A DNA stretch of 64,000 nt, taken from contig NZ_AOMB01000032.1 of NCBI RefSeq assembly GCF_000336675.1, positions 80,183 to 144,182 on the forward strand. The letters are read 5' to 3'. Position numbers and translations under genes: made by a program. Below, piece after piece: positions 8,528 to 18,131 of this stretch (position 1 is its first letter; each line of letters opens with the position of its first letter). The notes under the pieces were generated by a model. The model did no database searches. It saw only the letters and a list, made by a program, of their open reading frames with translations, and was not told the DNA's origin. This stretch comes from Halococcus hamelinensis 100A6 (lineage in GTDB: Archaea; Halobacteriota; Halobacteria; Halobacteriales; Halococcaceae).

Positions 8528-9016
8528 ATGCGTCGACGAACATACCTTCTCACCGCCGGGGCGTTATCAGCCGGACTTCTCGCAGGCTGTAGCAGCGGCG
8601 ACAGTGGGAACAACAGTAGCGGTGGAGGCGGCGGGAGCGGCGGTACCGAGGGCGACAACGACGACGACAGCGACACGGATTCCGGGTCGGGGAACGACAG
8701 CGATGCCGAGTCGGATACCGATTCAGACGACTCGGATCCCGACAACGGGACGGATTCGAACGGCAGCGACGACGACACCGATTCGGATTCCGACAACGGA
8801 ACCGATTCCGACGACTCGGAGACCGACGTCGGCTCGGACGACGGCAACGAAACCGACTCGGGCGACGATTCGGATTCCGACAACGAATCCGATAGCGACA
8901 ACGGGTCGGACGACGATTCGGACGGCGACAACGGGTCGGACGACGGCGACGATAGCGACACCGACGCCGTCGCGAACGCCAGTTCGAACGCCAGCGACTC
9001 GGATGACTCCGACTGA
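8528..9016 (+). CDS. Ser/Asp-rich low-complexity Tat lipoprotein
   Basis: 162 residues. The signal is a twin-arginine lipoprotein type (RRRTYLLTAGALSAG) with Cys21 as lipidated residue (LAGC). Everything after it is a Gly/Ser linker followed by irregular Asp-Ser and Asn-Gly-Thr-Asp-Ser repeats to the end, with no globular domain. The composition recalls the SD-repeat stalks of surface proteins, but nothing is carried at the tip. It may be a stand-alone anionic surface polymer or the remnant of a protein that lost its C-terminal domain. The repeats encourage length variation. Confidence 0.8.
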   Translation: MRRRTYLLTAGALSAGLLAGCSSGDSGNNSSGGGGGSGGTEGDNDDDSDTDSGSGNDSDAESDTDSDDSDPDNGTDSNGSDDDTDSDSDNGTDSDDSETDVGSDDGNETDSGDDSDSDNESDSDNGSDDDSDGDNGSDDGDDSDTDAVANASSNASDSDDSD

Positions 9017-9288
9017 CGGAACGCGCGAGGGTTTCATACCGGTTCTGACACGGGCCGGCGATCGAAAGCCGAAGGGACAACCGGCGGACAGCGATAGTAC
9101 GATACGGGGCGAAGGAGGATCCACCCATTCCCCTTGCTATCCTCCGACGGACCCCATGCTCTAATTCTCGAAACCGGACGCCGGGCAGCCGGCCACGAAC
9201 GCGCCGAGACGGACCGGGAGAACGGGGTATCGCGGTTCGAGCTCCGGAAGTCGGACGGCCGGATCGACACGAGCCGTTTTTCACCCCG

Positions 9289-10347
9289 TCAATCGAGCGC
9301 CGCGAGGTCCGCTTCGAGCGCGTCGGCTGCATCGAGTCGAAGCCGTTCGGCGGTCGCTTCGTCGAGGCGGGCCGGTCCCGATATCGAAGCCGTGAGCGGC
9401 CGATAGTTCGCCGGGTCGAAGTCCATCGTTTCGAGGTACTCGCGGACGGCCGGAGCACCGATGCCGTCCTCGACGGCCGCGTCGGTCAGCTCGCGGAGTT
9501 CGGCGAAGGGCGGAACGCCGATCCGCTCGTCGCCGGTCCCGGGGTCGCCGACCTGTACCGGGGTGTCGTTCGTGCGTTCGACGAGGTTCGCGACCGTCTC
9601 GACCAGTTCGAGAACCTGGCTCGGAAGCGCCGTGTCGGGCGCGCGCCACTCGACCGTCGGCTGCTTCCCGCGGAGCCGTACCGGCGTCAGCACCGCGTTC
9701 TCGGGCTGGAAGTGCTCGCCGAACGCCGCGTCGTCGATGCCCGCCTCACGCGCGAGCGCTTGCAGCTCACGATAGCGAGCCTCGATGCGGTTCTCCCACT
9801 CCGCGACGTCGGTCGTGTACTCCCAGAGGTCGCGATAGCGCTCGAATCGCACGCCGGACTCGTGACGGTAGACGTGGGCCCGCGAGCAGTTCGCGATGCG
9901 CTCGCCGCGGTAGTACGGCGACGAGCTCACCAGCGCGAGCGCGGGGTCGAGCGCGGTCAGCAGGTTCAGCTGTCGTGTCACGCGCTCGCGCTCGAAGTGA
10001 ACGTGCGTGCCGGCACAGTTCTTCGCGGGCTCGATACCGTCGCCGTAGATGCGTTCGAGGAGCTTCCCCCGGGCCGACCGGACCGCCCCGGTCTGTGACG
10101 ACAGCGGCGTTCCGAGCGGAACGAGCCGTCGTCCATCGGACGCGGCGGCCCCGATCACGGTTTCGAGCACCTCGACGAGCGTCTCGCGGAGTTCCGGGAT
10201 CGAACCGACCGGCGGGGTTTCGACCTCGATCATCGCGTCGACGAACTCGGGCGAGACCCGGTCGTGCGCCTCGACGAGGTCGCGCCCGTCGCACAACCTC
10301 CCTCCCCCGTCGACCACCCAGTATTCGGCTTCCAGTCCTAATCGCAT
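9289..10347 (-). CDS. GCS2-family carboxylate-amine ligase (glutamate-cysteine ligase-like)
   Basis: 352 residues of the PF04107 family (YbdK/GshA-like). Recognisable are the N-terminal GLEAEYWVVD strand with the metal-binding glutamate, the MIEVETPP segment, AGTHVHFE (about 115-122) with the conserved His, and a C-terminal VEWRAPDTALP motif. Haloarchaea use gamma-glutamylcysteine as their main thiol and make it with a GCS2-type GshA, so this is a candidate for that role, but the family also contains other amino-acid ligases. It is a single-gene unit whose start lies 455 bases from the divergent glp operon. Confidence 0.78.
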   Translation of the reverse strand: MRLGLEAEYWVVDGGGRLCDGRDLVEAHDRVSPEFVDAMIEVETPPVGSIPELRETLVEVLETVIGAAASDGRRLVPLGTPLSSQTGAVRSARGKLLERIYGDGIEPAKNCAGTHVHFERERVTRQLNLLTALDPALALVSSSPYYRGERIANCSRAHVYRHESGVRFERYRDLWEYTTDVAEWENRIEARYRELQALAREAGIDDAAFGEHFQPENAVLTPVRLRGKQPTVEWRAPDTALPSQVLELVETVANLVERTNDTPVQVGDPGTGDERIGVPPFAELRELTDAAVEDGIGAPAVREYLETMDFDPANYRPLTASISGPARLDEATAERLRLDAADALEADLAALD

Positions 10348-10802
10348 GGCGTCCCTACCTGCATGGGGTATCTGTATCTGATGCTTTGCGCATCACCGAA
10401 CGCTGCTCGTTGTGGGACGGAGACGAGCCGGCCGAGCCGCTGTGGGGCCGAACTCGCGGACGGGTTGGCGATCGAGTGTTCCACCCCACTACGACAATCG
10501 ACCGGGCCACGACCTCTTTCGTGGGGCTCGATAGCGTGCGGGAGCCGGCACGTTCTTCACGATAGAGTATAGTAGATACTCCTGTAGGGAGCCGCCGAGA
10601 GCGGTCGCCGTCGACGCGAGTGCCTTCGCCGACCCACTGAATATCAGACCTCGAATAAAGAAGTCCGATCGGGAACCGAATCGAGATCTCTGCCCAGAAT
10701 CCGTGTTACGTCGGTTCGTTGCAGCTCGCCTCGAATTCGAATACAAGACGTCACTGATCCGGTGTGCATAGAGTAAAGTATTCGGAGCCGGATCGTCACC
10801 TA
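10348..10802. other. Divergent intergenic region between GCS2 ligase and glpA
   Basis: 455 bases with no gene I can support. The glpA promoter lies at its right end: AGTAAAGTATT (10772-10782), about 26 bases ahead of ATG 10803. A minus-strand reading at 10489-10746 has no recognisable family. GlpR-type operators would be expected here, but I could not define one. Confidence 0.5.
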
Positions 10803-12572
10803 ATGGATGGAACGGTGGCGGTGATCGGCGGCGGTTCCACGGGGACGGGTATCGCCCGGGACCTGGCGATGCGCGGGTTCGACGTGACGCTCGTCGAGAA
10901 GGGCAACCTCACCCACGGGACCACCGGCCGAATGCACGGCCTGCTTCACAGCGGGGGTCGCTACGCGGTCTCCGACCGATCGAGCGCGCGCGAGTGTATC
11001 GAGGAGAACCGCGTTCTCCGGGAGATCGCGACCCACTGCGTCGAGATGACCGGCGGATTGTTCGTCCAGAAGGAGGGCGACGCCGACGAGTACTTCGAGG
11101 AGAAACTCGAGGGCTGCCGGGAGTGTGACATCCCGGCGGAGGTCGTCTCGGGCGAGGAAGCCCGGGCGATCGAACCCTACCTCGCGAAGGACGTCAAACG
11201 CGCGATCCGGGTGCCCGACGGCGCGATCGACCCGTTTCGGCTGTGCGTCGCCAACGCCGCGAGCGCGATCGAACACGGCGCGCGCGTCGAGACCCACGCG
11301 AAGGTGACCGACGTGCTCGTCGAGGACGGCGCGGTCGTCGGCATCGAGGTCGAACACGAGAGCGGGCCGGGGAAGCGAGTCCATCGAAAACCCGGCACCG
11401 TCGAGGAGATCCGCGCCGACTACGTCGTGAACGCCACGGGCGCGTGGGCCGGTCGGGTGGGCGCGATGGCGGGCGTCGACGTCGAGGTCCGCCCCTCGAA
11501 GGGCGTGATGGTCGTGATGAACACCCGACAGGTCGACACCGTGGTGAACCGGTGTCGGCCGAAGGGCGACGCCGACATCATCGTGCCCCACGAGACCGCC
11601 GCGATCCTCGGGACGACGGACGAAGAGGTCGAGGACCCCGAGGACTACCCCGAGGAGGGCTGGGAGGTCGACCTGATGATCGACACGCTCTCCGAACTCG
11701 TCCCGATCCTGCAGGAAGCCCGAACCATTCGATCCTTCTGGGGCGTGCGGCCGCTCTACGAGCCCCCGGGAACCGGAACCACGGACCCCACCGACATCAC
11801 ACGGGACTTCTTCCTGCTCGACCACGACGAACGCGACGATCTGCCGGGAATGACCTCCATCGTCGGCGGGAAGTTCACGACCTACCGGCTGATGGCCGAG
11901 AAGATCTCGGACCACGTCTGCGAACAGTTCGGGGTCGAGGCCGAGTGTCGAACCGCCGACGAGCCCCTGCCGGGCAGCGAGGACATCGGGAACCTCGACG
12001 AGTACATGGACGAGTTCGGGCTTCGCTCGCCGATCGCCAAACGGAGCACCAAGCGCCTCGGGAGCTTCTCGCCGCAGGTGCTCGGCGGGAGCGACCCCAA
12101 CCCCGTCGTGTGTACCTGCGAGGCCGTGACCAGCGCCGAGATCGACAAGGCGATCGACGAATCGGGAACGGACCTCAACGCGGTCCGGCTCCGCACCCGG
12201 GCCTCGATGGGCAACTGTCAGGGGGCCTTCTGCTGTCAGGGGATGGCGAGCCAGCTCCACCCGACCTACGACGAACCCACTGTGCGCGACGCCTACGACG
12301 AACTCTACCAGGAGCGCTGGAAGGGCGAGCGCCACGGCCTCTGGGGCGAACAGCTCTCACAGGCCGCGCTGAAGTACGCCCTCCACGCCACGACGCTGAA
12401 CCGCGACCGCGACCCCGCCGCACGCGAGTCCGACCTCGACTTCGCGGCGTTCGACGACGGACGGACCGCGACGAACGCGGGCACCGACGTCTCGCGTTCC
12501 GAGCGCGAAACCGCCGCCGACGGCGGTCGACGACCGACCTCTCCGAACGGGGACTCCGATGGCGATTCGTGA
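10803..12572 (+). CDS. glpA: Anaerobic-type glycerol-3-phosphate dehydrogenase subunit A
   Basis: 589 residues. The N-terminal FAD site is [20 protein letters not shown], followed by [19 protein letters not shown], typical of GlpA/GlpD. Residues about 435-480 form a BFD-like [2Fe-2S] domain with [10 protein letters not shown] and NCQGAFCC cysteines. The last 60 residues are an acidic haloarchaeal tail. GlpABC oxidises sn-glycerol-3-phosphate to DHAP and passes electrons to the quinone pool at the membrane. ATG 10803 is chosen over an upstream GTG (10764) because a TATA-like element lies at 10772-10782. It overlaps glpB by 14 bases. Confidence 0.92.
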   Translation: MDGTVAVIGGGSTGTGIARDLAMRGFDVTLVEKGNLTHGTTGRMHGLLHSGGRYAVSDRSSARECIEENRVLREIATHCVEMTGGLFVQKEGDADEYFEEKLEGCRECDIPAEVVSGEEARAIEPYLAKDVKRAIRVPDGAIDPFRLCVANAASAIEHGARVETHAKVTDVLVEDGAVVGIEVEHESGPGKRVHRKPGTVEEIRADYVVNATGAWAGRVGAMAGVDVEVRPSKGVMVVMNTRQVDTVVNRCRPKGDADIIVPHETAAILGTTDEEVEDPEDYPEEGWEVDLMIDTLSELVPILQEARTIRSFWGVRPLYEPPGTGTTDPTDITRDFFLLDHDERDDLPGMTSIVGGKFTTYRLMAEKISDHVCEQFGVEAECRTADEPLPGSEDIGNLDEYMDEFGLRSPIAKRSTKRLGSFSPQVLGGSDPNPVVCTCEAVTSAEIDKAIDESGTDLNAVRLRTRASMGNCQGAFCCQGMASQLHPTYDEPTVRDAYDELYQERWKGERHGLWGEQLSQAALKYALHATTLNRDRDPAARESDLDFAAFDDGRTATNAGTDVSRSERETAADGGRRPTSPNGDSDGDS

Positions 12573-13839
12573 GGACGTCCTCGTCGTCGGCGGCGGCCTC
12601 GCCGGGATGAGCGCCGCGCTCTCGGCGGCCGAGACCGGCGCGACGGTTCGATTGCTCTCGCACAAGAAGAGCACGCTCCGTCACGCCAGCGGCCTCGTGG
12701 ACTGTTTGGGCTACAGCGGCGACGACGGCCCCTTCGCGGACCCCTACGCGGCGATGGACGACCTCCCGGACGACCACCCCTACCGGATCGTCGGCGAATC
12801 GGCGGTTCGCGAGGGGTTCGACCGCTTCGATAGCGTCGTCGGCGACAGCTATCGGGGCGGTCACACCGACGTCAACGCGCTGATTCCGACCCAGGCCGGG
12901 ACGATCAAACCGACGGCGCGCTATCCGGCCTCGATGGCGGCAGGCCTCGCGAGCGACACCCGCTCGACACTACTGGTCGGATTCGAGGGCCTGAGCGACT
13001 TCGACGCGCCGCTCGCGGCCGACCGCCTCGCCGCGGCGGGCGTCCCGTTCGACGTCCGGGGTGTGACGCTCCGCTTCCCGAAGAAGTTCCGCGCCGACGC
13101 CAAACTCACGCGGTACGCGCGGGCGCTCGACCGGGACGAGGAACCCGACAAAGACCGCGCGCCCCGGTTCGACGGGGTTCGGCGGGCGCTGGCCGAACTC
13201 GTCAGGCCGAAACTCGACGGGGCCGAGCGCGTCGGCTTTCCGTCCCTCATCGGCGACGACCGCAACGACGAGGTCCGCGACGACTTGGAGGAACGCCTCG
13301 GCGTCCCGGCCTTCGAGCTCGCAGCGTCGCCGCCGAGCCTCCCCGGTGTGCGCCTCGAATCCCGCTTCCTCGCGGCGCTCGACGAGGCGGGCGTCCGACG
13401 GACCACCGGCAACCCCGTCGTCGACTACGAGTCCGCGGATGGGGCCATCACGACGGTCTACACGGACAACAACGGCCAGCGCGTGCCCTACGGTGCCGAC
13501 CAGGTCGTCCTCGCGACGGGCGGGCTCGTTGGAAAAGGGATCGGGAGTTCGCGCGAGAGCGTGCGCGAACCGGTCTTCGACTGCCATATCCCCCACCCCG
13601 AGGACCGGTACGACTGGTCCGCGACCGACGCCTTCGGCGACCAGCCGTTCGCCCGGTTCGGTGTCGTCCCCGACGACGACCTCCGACCGCTCGACGCGGC
13701 CGGGGAAACCGAGTTCTCGAACCTCCGTGCCGCCGGCAGCGTGCTCGGCGGTGCGGATTTCGCCGCCCAGAAGTGCGGGAGCGGCGTCTCGCTCGCGACC
13801 GGTCACGTGGCCGGCGAGCGTGCAGGAGCCCTGATCTAA
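12559..13839 (+). CDS. glpB: Glycerol-3-phosphate dehydrogenase subunit B
   Basis: 426 residues, flavoprotein subunit. N-terminal dinucleotide-binding motif [13 protein letters not shown], then [18 protein letters not shown], and C-terminal [12 protein letters not shown] and [19 protein letters not shown], as in haloarchaeal GlpB. It works with GlpA and GlpC as the second flavin subunit. It overlaps glpA by 14 bases and is followed after eight bases by glpC, so the three genes form one operon. Confidence 0.92.
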   Translation: MAIREDVLVVGGGLAGMSAALSAAETGATVRLLSHKKSTLRHASGLVDCLGYSGDDGPFADPYAAMDDLPDDHPYRIVGESAVREGFDRFDSVVGDSYRGGHTDVNALIPTQAGTIKPTARYPASMAAGLASDTRSTLLVGFEGLSDFDAPLAADRLAAAGVPFDVRGVTLRFPKKFRADAKLTRYARALDRDEEPDKDRAPRFDGVRRALAELVRPKLDGAERVGFPSLIGDDRNDEVRDDLEERLGVPAFELAASPPSLPGVRLESRFLAALDEAGVRRTTGNPVVDYESADGAITTVYTDNNGQRVPYGADQVVLATGGLVGKGIGSSRESVREPVFDCHIPHPEDRYDWSATDAFGDQPFARFGVVPDDDLRPLDAAGETEFSNLRAAGSVLGGADFAAQKCGSGVSLATGHVAGERAGALI

Positions 13840-13847
13840 CTACCACA

Positions 13848-15155
13848 ATGAGCGACGCAGACACGACCCCGACCGACGCCAGCGACGAATCGTTCGAACC
13901 AGTTGACGTCTTCTCCGGCGAGCCGATGGACCTCCGGCCCGGCGCGGACGACTGCTATAAGTGCACGACCTGCGATACGTCGTGCCCGGTGGCGGAGGTC
14001 GACGACGACTTCCCCGGCCCGAAGTTCCAGGGCCCCGAACAGTGGCGGCTGAAACGCAAGGGCGACGACGACATCGACCCCTCGATCAATGCGTGTTCGA
14101 ACTGCATGCGGTGTGACAACGCGTGTCCCTCGTCGGTGCCGCTCAGCCAGATGCACAACGAGGCGCGCGGGGCGTTCGTCGAGCGCCAGATGGAGAAGCT
14201 CTCGACGGAGTACATCCGGAATCGGATCCTCGCCAACTACCACACCTCGGCGTGGTTCGCCTCGAAACTCCCGCGGGTGGCGAACTTCGCGATGAACTTC
14301 GGGCCGGCGCGCTGGGCGATGGAGAAGACCCTCGGCGTGACGGCCGAACGCGAGTTCCCGGCGTTCGCGGGGCAGACCTTCCGTGAGTGGTGGGCCGAGC
14401 GTGGCGGGGCCCACGTCGAGAACCCCGACAAACGGGTGGCCTACTTCCACGGATGTTACTCGAACTACAACACGCCAGAGGTCGCGAAGGCGCTGGTCCA
14501 CGTCTACGAACACTTCGGCTACGAGATACTCGTGCCACCCCAGAAGTGTTCGGGCACCCCGATGTTCGCCAACGGGATGCTCACGGACGCCCGCCGACAC
14601 GCCCGGACCAACGTCGAGGAGCTCGCGGCGGCGATCGACGACGGGGCCGACGTCATCGCCTCCTGTACCTCGTGCTCGATGGCGCTCCGCCAGGAGTACC
14701 CCGAGCTCTTCGACATCACCGACATCGAGACGGTCGCACAGAACACGTACGAGGGCCTCGAATACCTCCGGATCAACGAGGACCTCCGGGGTGCGGTCGA
14801 GGAGGGCGAGGTCGACATGCCCGATATGGCCTACCACGCGCCGTGTCACGCCCGGAATCAGGGTCTCGACCGCCAGGCCGTCGAACTCTTCCGTGACCTC
14901 GACGGGGTCGACGTCGAGGACGTCGGGCCGTCGTGTTCGGGGATCTCCGGGACCTACGGCTGGAAGGAGGAGAAGTACGACAAGTCGATGGAGATCGGCG
15001 AGGAGATGTTCGAACACATGGAGGCCGGCGCGGGCGAGGAGGGCATGACCGAGTGTCCGACGTGTGCGATGCAGATGGAACACGGCACCGGCTACGAGAT
15101 CACCCATCCCCTCGAAGTGCTCCGGGAAGCGCTGACCGGGACGTCGGCGTCCTGA
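13848..15155 (+). CDS. glpC: Glycerol-3-phosphate dehydrogenase subunit C, Fe-S/CCG protein
   Basis: 435 residues from ATG 13848. Two [4Fe-4S] motifs, Cys36-x2-Cys39-x2-Cys42-x3-Cys46 and Cys83-x2-Cys86-x2-Cys89-x3-Cys93, are followed by two CCG (cysteine-rich, heterodisulfide reductase-like) domains with FHGCYSNYN...QKCSG and PCHARNQ...SCSGISG, then CPTCAMQM. It anchors GlpAB and relays electrons to menaquinone. glpK, which often adjoins these genes in haloarchaea, is absent here. Confidence 0.92.
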   Translation: MSDADTTPTDASDESFEPVDVFSGEPMDLRPGADDCYKCTTCDTSCPVAEVDDDFPGPKFQGPEQWRLKRKGDDDIDPSINACSNCMRCDNACPSSVPLSQMHNEARGAFVERQMEKLSTEYIRNRILANYHTSAWFASKLPRVANFAMNFGPARWAMEKTLGVTAEREFPAFAGQTFREWWAERGGAHVENPDKRVAYFHGCYSNYNTPEVAKALVHVYEHFGYEILVPPQKCSGTPMFANGMLTDARRHARTNVEELAAAIDDGADVIASCTSCSMALRQEYPELFDITDIETVAQNTYEGLEYLRINEDLRGAVEEGEVDMPDMAYHAPCHARNQGLDRQAVELFRDLDGVDVEDVGPSCSGISGTYGWKEEKYDKSMEIGEEMFEHMEAGAGEEGMTECPTCAMQMEHGTGYEITHPLEVLREALTGTSAS

Positions 15156-15240
15156 GGTCGAACGAACCCATCGATCCCGGCGGTCGCGATTGACACCGGG
15201 TGCGCAATTCGTAACTATCTGCGGCGACTATCGACGGACA

Positions 15241-15699
15241 TTGAGCGAACCAAACGACCACGACGCCGTGCTCGCCGGTGTCAGGGCGGCACTCGAGGAC
15301 AACGGGTTCGACGTCGAGTGGGTCGACTACGACGACGAGCACGGCGCGATCGTCGTCCAGTACGCGACCATCGTCGGCGCTGCCGACGAGATCAGGGACG
15401 TCCTCACGACGGACATCCCGAAGACGATGGGGGCGTTCCAGGGCCCCGTACTGGCGGCGAGCGACCCCGACCCCTACACCGAACTGGTCGTGCTGGTCGT
15501 CAACTCCCGGACGACGCCGGCCGAACGGACCGGGAAGCTCCGCTGGGAGATCGCCTGGGAGTGGGTCCCCGGCGAGGCGGGGGTCTCGCCCACGGAGTAC
15601 GAGGAACCCCTCCAGCGGGTGCTCTCGACGGCCGTCGTGATAGACGACGAGGGAACACACGAAATCGACGCCGAGTTCGAGTTCACCGACACGGAGTGA
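15241..15699 (+). CDS. Hypothetical haloarchaeal protein
   Basis: 152 residues from a TTG at 15241; a farther TTG at 15190 and an internal GTG at 15271 are alternatives. TTG 15241 is preceded by a TATA-like element near 15211-15221. The protein is acidic, about half beta and half alpha, without signal peptide or membrane helices, and contains DEHGAIVVQYATIVGAADEIRDVL and a WEIAWEWVPGEAG segment. I do not recognise a family. It is convergent with the sulfatase gene. Confidence 0.6.
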   Translation: MSEPNDHDAVLAGVRAALEDNGFDVEWVDYDDEHGAIVVQYATIVGAADEIRDVLTTDIPKTMGAFQGPVLAASDPDPYTELVVLVVNSRTTPAERTGKLRWEIAWEWVPGEAGVSPTEYEEPLQRVLSTAVVIDDEGTHEIDAEFEFTDTE

Positions 15700-15746
15700 G
15701 GCGAACGGAGGCCCCCGTGGCGTGACGCAGGAGTTTCGGCTGTGAG

Positions 15747-17357
15747 CTACCCGTTTTTCCCGTTTTTCCCGTTCTTCCTGCTCTTCTTGGTCCTGCCCGT
15801 GAGGTCGTCCGGTGCGGTCTTCGGCGCGTTCTTCGGCCGCTTCTTTCGGTTGTTCCCGCGTCGTTCGCGCTGGAGCGGGATCGGGACGCCGCCGCCCGAC
15901 TCGATCCAGTCGAAGAGCCGGTCGTGCATCGCCTTCCGGCGCTGCTCGTGATTCCCGTCGTCGAACAGGTTGTTCGCCTCCGCGGGGTCGGCCCGGAGGT
16001 CGTAAAGTTCGTCCTGCATCGGCCCGTAGTACCAGATGTACTTGTACTGGTCCTGCCGCGTACTGAACATGGTCGGGTGCTTCGGGAAGCCACCCCAGAA
16101 CGATTCGTAGTAGGGCTCCTGACTTCGGGCGGTTCCCTCGCCGGCCAGCGCGGGGAGGAAGGACTCCCCGCTCATGTAGTCTGGGCGGGAGCGACCGGCG
16201 ACCTCGAGGAACGTCGGCGCGAGGTCGATGTTCGAGACCGCCCGGTCGATGGTCGTCCCGGACTCGACGAGCCCCGGTGCCCACGCGAGCAACGGAACCC
16301 GCATCGAGGGTTCGTAGGCGGTCTGCTTGCCGATGAGGCCGTGTTCGCCGAGCGAGAAGCCGTTGTCGGACATGTAGAGCGTCAACGTCGAATCGGCGAC
16401 GCCGGACGTATCGAGCTGGTCCATCACCGCCCCGATGCTCTCGTCGAGCGAGAGCAGCGTCTCACAGTACCTCCGGTAGAGGGTATCGAACCCGGACGGG
16501 CCGCCGAACCCGAAGTTGCCGCCGAAGACGTAGTCCACCCCGCGAACGCTGTCGCGCTGTTCGCGCACCCAGTCCGGTTTGTCCCGGTAGTTCGCCGGGG
16601 AGTTGGCCATCGTCTTCGGGTACTCGATCGGCGCGTCGGCGTATCGTCCCCGATGACGGCGCGCGGGGCGGAACCAGGCGTGTGGGGCCTTGTGGGAGAG
16701 ATAGAGGAAGAACGGTTTGTCGCCGCTCCGGTTTCTGAGCCACTGGAGCGCGTACTCCGTCAGGATGTCGGTGATGTAGCCGCTGTGGTCCACCCAATCG
16801 CCGTCGACGTTGAGCCGCGGGTCGAAGTAGTTGCCCTGCTTTTCGAAGCTCACCCAGCGGTCGAACGCCGGCCGGGGTTCGGCGCTGTTGATCCGGAACG
16901 TGTCCCACTTCCCGATGAACGCCGTCTCGTAGCCGGCGTCCTTGAGGTGGTCGACGAAGAACGGGTCGTGGTCGGCCTGTGGATGCTGGTTGTCGATGAC
17001 GCCGTGTTCGTGGGCGTACTGACCGGTGAGGATGGAGGCCCGGCTCGGCGCACACAGCGACGTGCTGACCGTGGTGTTCGGGAGGTGTGCGCCCTGGTTC
17101 GCCATCCGGTCCATGTTGGGCGTCTCCAGGAACCCGGGCGTTCCCGGTTCGTCCATGAAGTTCATGAAGTCGTACCGGTGGTCGTCGCTCAGGACGAAGA
17201 CGATGTTGCGAGGCTGGGACGTACCGGTGCTCCCGAGGAGGGCGACGTTGGACGAACAGCCGCTGAGCAGCCCGCCGACCCCGAGTCCGCCGGCCGCCTT
17301 CATGGCGTTTCGCCGGTGGAGGCGACGGCGGGGTCGTTCGGTGGTCCGGTCGGCCAT
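15747..17357 (-). CDS. Cell-surface sulfatase (Cys-type), Tat lipoprotein
   Basis: 536 residues. N-terminal twin-arginine region (RRRLHRRNAMKAAGG) with lipobox Cys34 (LLSGC) indicates export folded and lipid-anchored outside the membrane. Sulfatase features: FVLSDDHR metal site (Asp58, Asp59), the formylglycine motif Cys102-A-P-S-Arg106, GKWDTF, and MSDNGFSLGEHGLIGK. A Cys-type sulfatase needs a formylglycine-generating enzyme, not seen in the window. It is closest in pattern to polysaccharide sulfatases such as heparan or iduronate sulfatases; exact substrate unknown. The last 35 residues are unusually basic, with repeated KNG. It borders the saccharide locus. Confidence 0.87.
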   Translation of the reverse strand: MADRTTERPRRRLHRRNAMKAAGGLGVGGLLSGCSSNVALLGSTGTSQPRNIVFVLSDDHRYDFMNFMDEPGTPGFLETPNMDRMANQGAHLPNTTVSTSLCAPSRASILTGQYAHEHGVIDNQHPQADHDPFFVDHLKDAGYETAFIGKWDTFRINSAEPRPAFDRWVSFEKQGNYFDPRLNVDGDWVDHSGYITDILTEYALQWLRNRSGDKPFFLYLSHKAPHAWFRPARRHRGRYADAPIEYPKTMANSPANYRDKPDWVREQRDSVRGVDYVFGGNFGFGGPSGFDTLYRRYCETLLSLDESIGAVMDQLDTSGVADSTLTLYMSDNGFSLGEHGLIGKQTAYEPSMRVPLLAWAPGLVESGTTIDRAVSNIDLAPTFLEVAGRSRPDYMSGESFLPALAGEGTARSQEPYYESFWGGFPKHPTMFSTRQDQYKYIWYYGPMQDELYDLRADPAEANNLFDDGNHEQRRKAMHDRLFDWIESGGGVPIPLQRERRGNNRKKRPKNAPKTAPDDLTGRTKKSRKNGKNGKNG

Positions 17358-17504
17358 GAGCCCCCTCGCCGCGTCGAACTGAAAGCCGTTTCTATCGGGT
17401 CATCGACGGGGTTCGGCGGCCGGTTCGCGCTCGCGATTCCCCTTCCGATGTTCGCTACGACCGCTATCGTGTGTCCCGACGTCGCGGGATTCGATCCAGG
17501 CGAC

Positions 17505-18131
17505 TCACGCCTTCGAGGGGGAGTGTAGGGTGCCGTCTCGCACTACCCCTTCGTGGAGCGTGAAGAGGAGCGCCGGGACGATGATCACCAGTCCGATCAC
17601 GGAGACCGCACCGAGCAACAACAGCCCGGCGTAGACGAAGATCAGGGTCGTCGAGTGTGTCGGGTTGCCCACCACCCAGGTGTAGCCCGTCGAGAGCGAA
17701 CCGACGAACGAGCGGTCCCGCGAGAGAACCGCGAACGTCGTCAGCACGACGAGTGATAAGAAGATGAACAGATAGGTGCCGGCGATGGCGATGGCGAGGT
17801 ACCGAAACGAGTCGGTTCGAACGTATGTCAGGAAGTAGGTAGCCGTGGCGAAACCTATGATGATTGGTACGTATATCAGGAGGGAGGCGTTTACGCCGTG
17901 TCGCCGAATAGTTGCCGTTATTTCACTGAATTTCACCTTTTTGTTGGAACGAAGCGAACGGATCGCCGAATACGCACCGAGAGTAGAAATTCCGCAGGTG
18001 ACGACCGGGAGCGAACTAACAACCCAACAGACACTTATGACGACGAGAACGAGGCTGTGTCGGTACGCGAAGCCGAGGGCGTCCCTGAGCGACCCGCCGA
18101 ACGATCCCTCGTTCTCGTCGTCCGCCCTCAT
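17505..18131 (-). CDS. yesL: YesL/DUF624 family membrane protein
   Basis: 208 residues with five or six transmembrane helices and the DUF624 signature (FAYRHSLVLVVISVCWVVSSLPVVT... GAYSAI). In Bacillus, YesL accompanies the YesMNOPQ rhamnogalacturonan import and degradation genes; its role there is not established. Here it is the last gene of a CUT1 ABC importer operon, overlapping the upstream permease by four bases, so the association is conserved across domains. It may be an accessory or regulatory component of the transporter. Confidence 0.8.
   Translation of the reverse strand: MRADDENEGSFGGSLRDALGFAYRHSLVLVVISVCWVVSSLPVVTCGISTLGAYSAIRSLRSNKKVKFSEITATIRRHGVNASLLIYVPIIIGFATATYFLTYVRTDSFRYLAIAIAGTYLFIFLSLVVLTTFAVLSRDRSFVGSLSTGYTWVVGNPTHSTTLIFVYAGLLLLGAVSVIGLVIIVPALLFTLHEGVVRDGTLHSPSKA

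Noticed and set aside
8550..9458. Long Arg-rich and Thr-rich frames overlapping the Ser/Asp lipoprotein
   Set aside because: They arise from the repetitive GAC/TCG codons read in other frames.
10489..10746. 86-codon minus-strand frame upstream of glpA
   Set aside because: Rich in Ser and Arg with no family; the second half looks a little like a small membrane protein, but not enough to call.
10800..12335. 511-codon minus-strand open frame opposite glpA
   Set aside because: Antisense shadow of a confidently identified gene; no recognisable domains.
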